Shown: piece after piece, positions 11,101 to 21,700 of the stretch | Layout: the number at the start of each line of letters is the position of its first letter | Numbering within the stretch: the stretch's first letter is position 1 | From: Dysidea avara | Taxonomy: Eukaryota; Porifera; Demospongiae; Dictyoceratida; Dysideidae | Length of the DNA stretch: 64,000 bases | Assembly (NCBI RefSeq): GCF_963678975.1 | Contig: NC_089275.1 | Location: 62,001 to 126,000, forward strand | Direction: 5' to 3' | Notes under the pieces: generated by a model | What the model was told of the DNA's origin: nothing | What the model saw: the letters and a program-made list of their open reading frames with translations, nothing else | Databases searched by the model: none | Position numbers and translations under genes: made by a program

Positions 11101-11670
11101 ACTGGTAATGAGTGGTAATGTCACCAGACCAATTACAGCCAGCCCTTATAATCAGGATATCGATAAGCGCCTGGCGTGTATTGGTTTGGCAACGCGAGAC
11201 TAAATTTGTATATGGCACTGTTGCAGACCGCAGCCCTGCCTGTTTAAACACACTAATGCCCGTTGTATAACTATATATTAACAAACAGTATAGTGGAATT
11301 ATATCTTCACACTCATATTCAGTATTTAGTGGGCTGTAGGTTCCCTAAGACCCTTAACTATAGAGAGACCCATAAAGTGTAAAATCTTAATGTAGTCCAA
11401 TCCATAGTTCCAGTACGAATAATTTTAACAATATTCGCTAATTATATTATGATTGTTTGTCAATAGAGGGTGACCTGCAAGTTGTGCCAGAGCAAGTTTG
11501 ATAAGATTACCATGACAACAGTGTCACAACCAGCAGCCAGACCACACCATCCAGTGAATAAGTCACGCTACCAGTTGAAAGCCGCAGTGCTTAAAAAGAA
11601 ACCTAAATTAACAATGACCAGTCCATCAATTAATTTAAGAGATTTTCTGTGTGAAACAACAACAAAATAG
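5172..11670 (+). CDS. UPF0711/C18orf21-like zinc-ribbon protein (spliced)
   Basis: Three exons join in phase: 5,172-5,202, 5,238-5,362 and 11,467-11,670 (stop TAG), giving about 119 codons. The second exon has CDQCG followed by a basic stretch (MKKRRQKKSYNL); the last exon has CKLCQSKF and ends NLRDFLCETTTK. Two CxxC pairs plus a C-terminal SxxxLRDFL-like motif match the layout I recall for vertebrate C18orf21 (UPF0711), a zinc-ribbon family related to RNase P subunit Rpp21. The protein is shorter than its vertebrate counterpart, so a middle exon may be missing from my model. The 6.1-kb last intron carries the RecQ/DUF6589 transposon and a 565-bp MITE. Splice junctions and shared CxxC spacing are seen; the family name is from memory. 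Confidence 0.5.
5584..6148. mobile_element. hAT-like MITE, 8-bp TSD
   Basis: Begins CAGTGGCTTATCTAC and ends GATACGCCACTG, an imperfect TIR of the CAGTGGCGTA type. Flanks CTACCTTC (5,576-5,583) and CTACCTTT (6,149-6,156) form an 8-bp duplication with one mismatch. No transposase. It lies in the intron of the UPF0711-like gene. Confidence 0.75.
6788..6990. repeat. Degenerate CCGATACC-type element relic
   Basis: Contains ACCAATACCAATAACCGATC near the left and ACCAATACCAATATTGCTGA near the right, resembling the 3,124-3,760 element interior. Ends and TSD not resolvable. Confidence 0.4.
7276..8831 (+). pseudogene. RecQ-like DNA helicase, decayed, transposon-borne
   Basis: Exons 7,276-7,542, 7,722-7,939 and 7,991-8,831 join in phase at both introns (GIIEDQ|VHSFSS; IE-W|GDTF). 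RecQ-type motifs appear in order: Walker A as STGYGKSLCYG, motif Ia region VVSPLLG, DEAH box VIDEAHTVIEWGD, motif III MTETAS, motif V AFGMGIDTPDVHRIIHFGAP, motif VI QETGRGGRDG. The product would be a 3'-5' superfamily-2 helicase. No HRDC or full RQC domain follows; instead a cysteine-rich tail (CLCCDIC, CDCGSC) ends at 8,831. Two frameshifts break the last exon: near 8,272, where motif IV should read VIIYC, and near 8,735, before the cysteine-rich tail. It starts about 110 bp inside the left TIR and converges on the DUF6589 gene. Could alternatively be an assembly with indel errors, since splice sites are intact. Confidence 0.85.
8885..11013 (-). pseudogene. DUF6589 family protein, decayed, transposon-borne
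   Basis: Read on the minus strand. An N-terminal exon (11,013 to about 10,550) carries CFGCG and, some 60 residues on, CRSCF, a likely zinc-binding pair, then a basic tail. A long 3' exon (9,876-8,885) carries GSGSQRGTLYRLRN, FVLVIEAHVVAAAM, DAIKEGDG and GRNIPNDLHCEHLN, hallmarks I recognise from DUF6589 proteins of sponges, cnidarians and fungi. Function of the family is not established; a transposase-like role is an inference from its position in a TIR element. Frameshifts lie near 9,763 and 9,681. The intron between the exons contains a 466-bp MITE, and compared with full-length relatives a large central portion seems missing. The start codon exon is not certain. Confidence 0.8.
9929..10394. 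mobile_element. hAT-like MITE nested in the DUF6589 intron
   Basis: Ends CAACGTTGAAACCGGGTCA and TGACCCGACCCAGTTTCAAC-GCTG are inverted. ATAAATAG occurs directly outside both ends (9,921-9,928; 10,395-10,402), an 8-bp TSD. The subterminal zones are full of GACCCGGATG repeats, and an A-tract lies near 10,110. A diverged second copy is seen at 58,505-58,757. Confidence 0.85.
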
Positions 11671-12792
11671 TAACATAAGGTTAATGTTGATGATTAGTGT
11701 AATGCAAGATTAACTGATGTGTTATGATGATTGATATGATGGTTATTATAACTTTGTTGTCATTATAAGGATGTAGGTACTAATATGGTAGTCACCATAT
11801 AGATACTACTAATATGGACACCACTCTTCTCTGTTGTCCATAATTATACATGGTTAGTAATATGAAGTGTTTATCCTAATAAGGTAGCAGTTGTTACCAT
11901 GGTGATTACTAAGATGTTATGGGATGGTGAGTACACCAGAGGATGTCAGTCATCACTTCAGTGCCTCATTCCTTCTGTGATGTCATACAAACCTACCACT
12001 CCAACACAATACATCACTTTCCTAGCTAAGAAGCAACTACTACATTTTCCATACTTGTGACAAAAAGTGTTTACAATATCAACACCAGTCAGTTGGTTAT
12101 AATTAAATTATAGTTTCTCAACCACACATGTACAAAAGAATAACAACGACAGAGAGAGTAAGTAATTGAACATGACAGCAAAGAGGACTGCCAGTATAGC
12201 CTGGTACAATTATCCCATTTACTTAAATACAAACCTGTAACTGAAGTATTTGTAGAATAAAAAGGAGAAGATACTATCACATATAAACAATACATCATTT
12301 GCTTTAGCTCTGCCCAGGTCATGATGACTTCAGTGTTACTGCATGGATATATATATAACAGCAGACTTATTCATTTTATTGTGATCAAAAGCAAACACCA
12401 CGTACCGTTATGTCATGACAACAAACTTGGAATCTCATGATCATGCATGATGCAGTGAAGTTAACTAAGGTAACACTGCCACCACTTGTTTTGTGGTTAA
12501 ACATCTGATGTGTACATCTGATGTGTACATCTGTTAGCTATCACTTAGGAAGATGAGCTGTTTTTCAGCCATGCCCTGAAGTATAGTATATAGTCAGTAG
12601 TGCTGTGTAATCTCCCTGTATATGGTGGTGATAGCTAACCTTATAGCTAGCAACCCCCGCGTCTCACATTATTGAACTTGCCTTATTTGTCACTATTAGT
12701 AATAGGGTTAGCACGTGATGCGATAGTTTTGTTTGTACGTTTACTAAATCAGTTAATATACGGAAAATAGTGTTTATGTGTACCACAAGAAT
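11671..12792. other. Intergenic; no gene seen
   Basis: Between the UPF0711-like stop and the RasGEF start, both on the plus strand. It should hold the RasGEF promoter, but I see no diagnostic motif. The minus-strand frame at 12,089-12,322 has no recognisable feature. Confidence 0.45.
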
Positions 12793-15700
12793 ATGAGTAG
12801 CTCGCCAGCGATGGAAGAAGATGAGGCTAACAGCGGAACTAGCAGTGAGGTATGTGTATAGGGATCAGACCTTATTGTTGTCCGTTACACCGCACATGCC
12901 GTATATTTAAACCACACGAAACATGGTATAAACAACACGTATCTCTCGTGGCCAGACCGCTTTTTATTCCCGGTCTTATTTATAAATGACAGGGAAAAGT
13001 GGTCTGCCCACGCAAGATGTGTATATGAGTATGGTTTACTAGAGATGATAACAGATATGCGATAACGTGTTGTTTCTTGGTGTGTGTGTCATGTAATACT
13101 CATCTTTTTGTGTGGGCTACATTGGCAAGTGGTAACCACCCCCTGGACAACTTTACTACCCCTCTGATGGCTACAGCTGGCTGTGCCTGTGTGGTATGGT
13201 GTAGGAATACATTGTTGTAGTCCCATATAAGGATAGCTTAGTGGTTGAGGGAGGAAGCCATATTTGGTGAAGTCAATCAAGTGATGAAATAATAGCCAAT
13301 AGAAACCCTTCATTGTTGTATTGACTGTTCACTGGCTATTAATAATAATATTCCCACTACACAACTCATTGTACTATACTACATACTACACTCCCATACC
13401 ACATACTATGCCCCTGTACCACATTCTATACTACACTACATACTACAGTGGGACCTGTCTCTTGAAATAAGGATACCTGGTATAATCTGGACACTTGGTA
13501 ATGATCTCTTACTACATAAAATGACTTGGAGAAAGGATGCCTCAATAATCAGAACATCTCAATAATTAGGACACTTGTTTGGTCCCAAGGTGTCCCTAAT
13601 ATACTGGCTTTACTGTAGGCAGCTTTTCAGCAGTACATAGATACTGAATACCACATCCTTACTCCTTCAATGAAAGTGAGTAACACAAGTAATATTACCT
13701 ATCATAACTGCTATGTTGATCCCCTTTCCTGTCACCCCCTAACATATTTACTATTCCTCTCTGCTACATGTTTATGGTAAATAATTGTAGCTGTCAGCTA
13801 CTGTTAATAGATGATGAATTTCACTGACTCCTGGGTAGTACCAGATGCCATAACAACCTTATAGTAGTCCCTCTGGGTCCTGGTTAATAACACCCTTACT
13901 AATAGTACTACAATCTATTCTGACATGATATCCCATCATTACTGAGTCATAGTCCTTTAATATATCTGATGTGTATGATGATATTCTCAGCCTGATATTC
14001 CATCATTACTACCATTCTCCGAGGCAACCACCACTGGCAGTGGAGCTAACGGAGTGACAATGACACTGGACAGATATCGGACTAACAAACCTAGAGGACC
14101 ACGTTCAGCACGACCTAACAGTGTTGGTAGTGATAGTGGAGGGAGCAGTAGCATTAGTAGTAGTACTGACGCCTTATCAATAACCGGCACAATGGAGTTT
14201 GATATTAACCGATGCCTACCCACTGCCCTTACCATGAAGAGGGCTGCAGAGAATACTTGTAGTGAAGTGACACTAGAGTGTGAAGCACTACCTGCTGTAT
14301 CCACTTCTGACGAGGCTAAAATGAGACCAGTTACTATTAATATGGAACCTGTTGATGGGGGGCATCATTTGGAACAACAACTTGACAATGTTGTAATGGA
14401 AGAAAGAAATCGTCGCACAAACTCAACATATAGTGTTGACTCTGGACTAGAAGCAGATAAGGATGGTAACGGCACTCCAGGACGTTGCCGTGCCAACACT
14501 GATGGACATGTCAGGGGACATCCCCTTAGGCCCAACACATTTGCCGGTCACCCTAGCAACAGGAATACAGTAATGTTGTCAGAGTATTGTGTTGTGACGG
14601 TAAACTTGCCAGCGTACATTGCTACTGGACAGAAGGGAAAAGGTGCCATTCTCAAATTTCGCTTCTCTCCTTACACAAAGATTGAATACCTTCGCATCGC
14701 CATCTTAAAGGTTTGTCTTGTTAGCAATTGTCACATGATCCAACCAGTATTGTTTACTATTAGCACTTCCATGAGAAATTCAACGCTCCAGTGAAGGAAT
14801 TGTCCAAACTTCATTTGTGTCGTTATGTTGAGGTGGGTATAGCCTGAGGAGGTTATTATCGTAATAATGTGTAATTACACTACCAAATTAGTTAAGGCCC
14901 TAACCATATTTGGTGTTGTCAATGATAGATTATCACAAGATGAATGTTGTGTGACCAACTTCCTATGGGGTGGGATGGGTGTGTTATTGTTGTCATGGTT
15001 ACTAGGAGGAGGAGGGCTGGGAGTGGTTAATGGAGGAGGACAGTCTTCATCATTACAATTTGCCCAAGGAGGTGAGTGGTGAACATGTTGTCATACAAAC
15101 ACTAGTAAGGTTTAATTGTTGTATAGTGCAAGTTTGATTTGAAACCACTGGAGCCTAATTACCATGACGTCCGAGTAGTTATTCCCCAATTAGAGAGCAC
15201 CATGAATGTGGAATATGATCAATTCTCTACAGTGAAGGATGTGCTTCAACAAGTACTCACCCAGACACAGCAGCCACCTACACAACCACCGCTACATATT
15301 GACGTGTCAGCATATACCTTGTTTCACGTTAGACTGAGAGTAAAGTGAGTGTCTGTCCGTCTGTTGTAGCGTATTGGTGTGTGATACATAATTAAGGTCC
15401 TGGCTTGTACAAGACTACAAGTTGTCTGGGGATGAATCCCCACCTGGTATGGTTTCAGTACCTGCTACCAAGGATTTCAGTTCCATTTGAAAATAGGTGT
15501 TGTACATGATGATGTAATCAAGTTGTTTTTAACCTGTTGACATTATCAAGCAAACAGCACAATTCTCTGAAATCTATAATTTCCTAGCTTCTTGGTGGTC
15601 CATAGCTGAGTTTGTTCAATACGTCACACTTTGCTAATTAGTTGACATCACATTGTAGCAGCTGGTTGATCAGTCATTGATGCATGTAATTTAACAAGTG

Positions 15701-18700
15701 GACCATGTGAATTATTGATCAACAGTACCTGGTCATTGATCAACAGTACTTGGCCATTGATCAAGAGAACCTTACTGATTACAAAGTTAATCACCCTAAC
15801 TACTAAAAGTGGTACTGTATGATGATGTACCTTCCGTGACAATCCATATCACTAAATGTTCCTATTGTAATTCACTAATTGAACCATTTCCATATTTGTA
15901 TATGGTGTGTTATACTACATCACAGCTTAGATGTGCAAGAGGCTGGTACAGTATGATGGGGGGAGGGTATGATTATGGGTTTGTATTCAGTGTATGTGTT
16001 ATTATGATGTAATATGACATCACACAGCCTGGACCTACAAGAGAGCCTGGTACATTACGAGGTTTGGAGGTCAGACACTTTAGAGTGTAAAGTGAGTCAT
16101 ACAGTGGATTACATGATATATTATTGTGTCATGTGATCTTGTAGCCATCATCACGGCGTAAACTAGACCCCATCATCGTCACGGTGATCATACCAGCGGT
16201 ACAGAGTTCACGTAAGGTTCAAGTTTGTCTTGAGGAAACAGTTGGTGACCTTGTCAGTATGTTAATGAGAAGGGTACCTGACCCAGGGAGCACTAATTGG
16301 AGTCATATGAGTCTATATCTCACCCCTCGAGTGCAAGGAGAACGGGGAACATGGTTGGAAGACTTCAAATTCTTGTCTGCTTACAAACTCAAGTCTACTG
16401 TAAGTAGTTGATAGTCTTGCTAAGCCAGGTGACGTTTCCTTTTTATGTGTGGGTGTAGCGCTTATGATCTCCTGGTGGTAGAAACCTTGCAGTTTATTAT
16501 GTGTCCACCAGACCCCCCTACCCAATAACAATGATGTGTCCACCAGACCCCTAACCCAATAACAATACTGTGTCAACCAGATCCCCTACCCAATACCACT
16601 ACTGTGTCCACCAGACCCTACCCAATAACAATACTGTGTCCACCAGACCCCACCCCATAATAACAGTGATGTGTCCACCAGACCCCCTAACCCAATAAAA
16701 TACTGTATCCACCAGACCCCCCACCAAATAACAATACTGTGTCCACCAGACCCCCCACCAAATAACAATACTGTGTCCACCAGACCCCCCACCAAATAAC
16801 AATACTGTGTCCACCAGACCCCCCACCAAATAACAATACTATGTCCACCAGACCCCCCACCAAATAACAATACTATGTCCACCAGACCCCCCACCAAATA
16901 ACAATACTGTGTCCTTCAGATCCCACCCCATAATAACAGTGATATGGTCACCAGACCCCCCTAACCCAATAACAATACTGTGTCCACCAGACCCCCCCAC
17001 CAAATAACAATACTGTGTCCACCAGGCCCCCCACCAAATAACAATACCGTGTCCACCAGACCCCATCCCATAATAACAGTGATGTGTCCACCAGACCCCC
17101 TAACCCAATAACAATACTATGTCCACCAGACCCCCCCACCAAATAGCAATAATGTGTCCACCAGACCCACCCCATAATAACAGTGATGTGTCCACCAGAC
17201 CCCCTAACCCAATAACAATACTATGTCCACCAGACCCCTACCAAATAACAAAACTGTGTCCACCAGACCCCCCTAACCCAATAACAATACTATGTCCACC
17301 AGACCCCCCACCAAATAACAATACTGTGTCCACCAGACCCCCCCTAACCCAATAACAATTTAAGGAATCTCTCTAGAGTCTCTTTGTCAATAGGATGTAC
17401 TGGAGTTCCGGGCTAAATATCGTCCAATGACATTTGAACTGAAGGTGTTCTCACATGACCACACCCCCGACACCTCATATACAAACCCTGAACTACTGGT
17501 TGCCCAGGAAACACTAGTCAGTGACGTTGTTGATTTGTTATGCAGTTCTTGGTGAGTCACCATGGCAACAAAGACATTACTTTATTACATGCACACACAG
17601 TTCATTAGAGTATGCTCCTCACTTCTATGGCTTGTTTCTGCATAATAATGAGATGTTGCCACACACGTCATCAATGTGGGAGTACCTTGACCAGCAGTTT
17701 CCATCTGGTTACCAAGACACCCTGGTCTTACACATGATGTATAAACCAGTTAAAGTCAGTCATGAATTGGACCAGACCAGGTATGTGTCTGTCTGTGTGT
17801 ATGTCCTGTTTTGTGAGTGCATTCAACCAAGCATGCACACTTGGATTCCTAATGTCTTTCTGGGATGACAGCTTTTAGTGGTTCTTTGTTTATACTTCTT
17901 GAGTAACAATTGATGAATTGCTCGATGATTGACGAATGAATTAAATTAGTAGTTAATGATAGTAATAACTAATTGATATGAAGCCATTATGTGCTATTTA
18001 ACAACTTTATCAATTTCTCAAACTGAGCTGCCTGGCCAAGTAACACTTAGCTGCTATAGCTGATATTCCATGACAGTGGATGGTATCAACGTTGTGTCCA
18101 TTACTGCCATATTCTAGTATCACACAGTAAACAAGTGACCATCTTGTAAACAACAATACTGATGTATTACATGAAAAGGTTGTTAAACAATAGGCTATTG
18201 TTGCCATTGTATGCAGGGCATATCCTTATTACATGGCATCATATGCTCCACTACAATAAGTCATTACATTGTATAGTAGAGTTGTCTGTCTGTCTGTGTG
18301 TTGTGGCTCATTCACTGTTGCCATGGTTATAGCTCACAAATGATAATGGTTGACTTCAGTGAGCCTTGTCTTACTTTGAGAGATTTGTTATGTCGTCGCT
18401 ATGGTGTACGTAACCCGTCACTATGTGGACTAAGATATGAAGGTACATGGTTTGTATTAAATGTTGATATTATGAAGAAGAAGTGGCAGAGACTACAAAT
18501 TAACACCTCCACTAGTTATACAGAGTGTTAGGTCCAACCAGTTGTTTGTTATGAGAACACACTACTATGAGGTGTATGTCTTCATCACTTCTTAGTATCA
18601 TTTAGTACATACTGATCACATGATCTCTCAACAGGTTTTCCTCTCAAGCTAGACCTTTCACTACATAATCAGGGAGTACTAGAGAGTCAAACAGTTGAGC

Positions 18701-21700
18701 TGATTTATCGGTCACAGCGTCAAACTACCCCCTCAGTTTATGAGCCATCCCTGGATCACCTGATCATTGCACCATCACCTGATCCATCAGGACACTCTGT
18801 CAGCTGCTCGGTAAGGGGTGTGTCCTCTTCTGCTCATGTGATCCTTGTTACTTGTAGCCTGAAGACTCGGACAGTGATAGTATTGATGCTGGACGACCAG
18901 TATCCTATATGTTGACTGATGGTGAGTATGCAAAACAGTATAGTAGTAGTAATAGATTTCCCTTCTAAAATTAATGTTGGATGCTAAAATGCTGCCTTTT
19001 ATATATATTTTTTATTTTATTGCCAGTATTTAATATTTGGTTTGCCAACCTGATCACATTTGCAAAGGCTAGAGCAACTCATGGTCATCATTTTATTCCA
19101 CAATAACAAGCTCACATGTGTCATGTACTCTTTCTAGTTCTGATGAGTGTCTGCCTTCTGTGTGCTTGCCTTTCATTTGATCATGGTCAACTTCTTCATG
19201 CAACGAAGCGATATTGAGATGTTAATTTTCCATATCAAACATTAGAAAAAATGTACCACTAGGCTACTGTAAGAGAGAGTAGATACCTGTAGCTACACTC
19301 GGTGATAACCACTAGACTACTGTAAGAGAGAGTAGATACCTGTAGCTACACTCGGTGATAACCACTAGACTACTGTAAGAGAGAGTAGATACCTGTAGCT
19401 ACACTCGGTGATAACCACTAGACTACTGTAAGAGAGAGTAGATACCTGTAGCTACACTCGGTGATAACCACTAGACTACTGTAAGAGAGAGTAGATACCT
19501 GTAGCTACACTCGGTGATAACCACTAGACTACTGTAAGAGAGAGTAGATACCTGTAGCTACACTCGGTGATAACCACTACACTACTGTAAGAGAGAGTAG
19601 ATACCTGTAGCTACACTTGGTGATAACCACTACACTACTGTAAGAGAGAGTAGATACCTGTAGCTACACTCAGTGATAACCATGCCCTTCAGCATTCTGC
19701 CACACCCTTAGGCTTAGAACATAGCTATCACTTATCTACGTTGCTGCAATCATCTGCAGTTGCTGTAGACATGGTAACCACGTTCCTTAATCTATTCCAT
19801 AGCTTAAATACGTAAGTAGAGAGAGTAAACCAGTCACTGCCACATGTTTGTGTCATAGCTATGCTAGTGGATTTAGCAATTTTAGATAAAAAGTAGTGAA
19901 ACAAGATTTAGAGTTATAGCTTGGGGGAAATCCCTACTTCAGCAAATGGTGGTAACATGCCAACGTAGAAGTTATTACAGAAGCGAAACATGAAGTGATA
20001 AAAAGAGATAGCCACTGCATCTTCTAGCAGCACTGCTAGATTGATTGGTATAAAGTGATACCTTGTTCACAAGCCCATCCATTGCTCAATCTGACAAAGC
20101 AAAGCTCCTCGCGATTAGATGTTCGCTAGCCTGAGGTGTAAAAGAATTAACCGTAACATATATGTCCTCTTCCTCATGGGCGGCAGCAACAATTATTATG
20201 TTTTTTAAAGGTGGGACACCTCAGGGTAAGAAACACTGCCCTCAAGGTAAGACACCTCCTATAAGTTGCCATAATTCTCACATGCTTCAGTTGATTCCCA
20301 AATTTGAAGGTTGCTAGTAGTACCAAGCTACATCACCTACCACAGATTGGCCACTTGCAGTAGTGAGAGCAATCACATGTGAGATAGTAAGTACTCTAAT
20401 AGGACAGTCACATGTGATGGTAAATACTCTAATAAAGCAGTCATTATATTTAGCAAGCAATAATGAAGTTATAAATTAACATCATCCTTGACTATTATTT
20501 GTAATACTTCCAACTCCAGCAATGGTCTGCAGTAGGCCGATGTGTCTGTAACTCATGTGACCCATATAAGGTGATCCATAATCTATTTTTATTCTAGCTG
20601 GTAAGAACATCTGGGAGGAAGGACCAGACAGTGAAGACAACTTGCAATTTGATCGTCGCAAGTTCCCCTACCAGGTATATAGTATTCCCTCGATTAGAGG
20701 AGGCTGGTCACAGATTTCTAAAATTATAACAAATTGTATATGTGTCCCAGATCCCTTACAAACCTTCTCAACATAATGCAAACTAACTACTTAACCCCAG
20801 GTGCCATATTTGGTAATGTAATCACACATCAAAGGGTAATGACCAGCCTCCTCTGCCCTCCCTTTGTTAGCAATGTCCGTTATAACCACTCCCCCCTCAA
20901 GGTGTCTGCTGCCACTTTCAATAAACTGGTAGAGAAGCTGACTGCTCCTAAGGATCATGGTATGGTAGCTCCCTGTGTTGCCGCCATTACACTGTCTCCC
21001 TGTAGATATGATCTTTGTAAAGACCTTTCTGCTTAGCTACCAATCCTTCACTACACCTGACAAGTTATTACACAAACTAATTGAGCGATACAACGTGGTA
21101 CGACCTGAGGGCATGGGACTGCAGCAGTTTGAGGCCATCAGGACTACAATACAGGTACGTGCTGTATATTTGTGAGTGTATGTGTCTGTGCATGTATGTG
21201 TGTGTGTGCTTGCACGTTTGTTTGCAAGCAATATACAGCTTATGGTCAGAGATTCACAGCTTATGGTCAGAGAGTCACAATGGTAAAATCGACTGGTGTG
21301 CTACAAACTACCCATGTGAAGTGTTGGTTAGATAACAAGGCAATAGTATAATTCGTAAAGAAATGATACAAGACATAGCTACTTAAAACCTTGCCTCAAA
21401 ATGACCATTGTGAAACTATTATTGAAGACATTTTGTTATATTATCTATAGGTGTGTGATAGTGTCCATAACACACACACACACACACACACAATGTTGGA
21501 TCACATGATCCTTTGTACAGGTTAGAGTGATCAATGCTATCAGATTATGGCTGGAGATGGCTATAGACTTTAAAGGTAAACGTTATTATATACTAATTAG
21601 TGATTGACTAGCTTGTGTGCTACTATATAGACAATGGTGTGCTCCAATCAGAATTACTACACTTCATCACGTCAGTATTAACAGTTGATCATCCTAAACA

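Larger units (their letters stand above)
7052..11202. mobile_element. RecQ + DUF6589 transposon, 9-bp TSD
   Basis: A 4,151-bp element. The left TIR (7,052 to about 7,165) starts TAGTCTTGCGTTGCCAAACC. The right TIR (about 11,091-11,202) is its reverse complement with a few substitutions, so arms of roughly 110 bp. AATTTGTAT lies directly outside both ends (7,043-7,051 and 11,203-11,211), a perfect 9-bp TSD. Outer flanks (GGGCAGTTCAAAG on the left, ATGGCACTGTTGCAGACCGC on the right) are found joined without the element at 46,360-46,440. Cargo is two convergent genes, RecQ-like helicase (+) and DUF6589 protein (-), whose stops are about 50 bp apart. Both are frameshifted and the DUF6589 gene appears internally deleted, so this copy is not autonomous. 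A 466-bp MITE is nested inside. I cannot assign a named superfamily. Confidence 0.9.

Noticed and set aside
14867-15082. Gly-rich frame as an additional RasGEF exon
   Set aside because: Its donor leaves phase 1 whereas the next exon needs phase 0, and the neighbouring exons already join without it.
16313-17355. Series of Gly/Trp-rich ORFs on both strands
   Set aside because: They fall entirely inside the intronic minisatellite of the RasGEF gene.
20734-20901. Extension of the RasGEF exon upstream to 20,734
   Set aside because: The frame is open, but no acceptor gives the required phase after the exon ending 20,674; CCCCCCTCAAG at 20,901 is a good acceptor that joins in phase.
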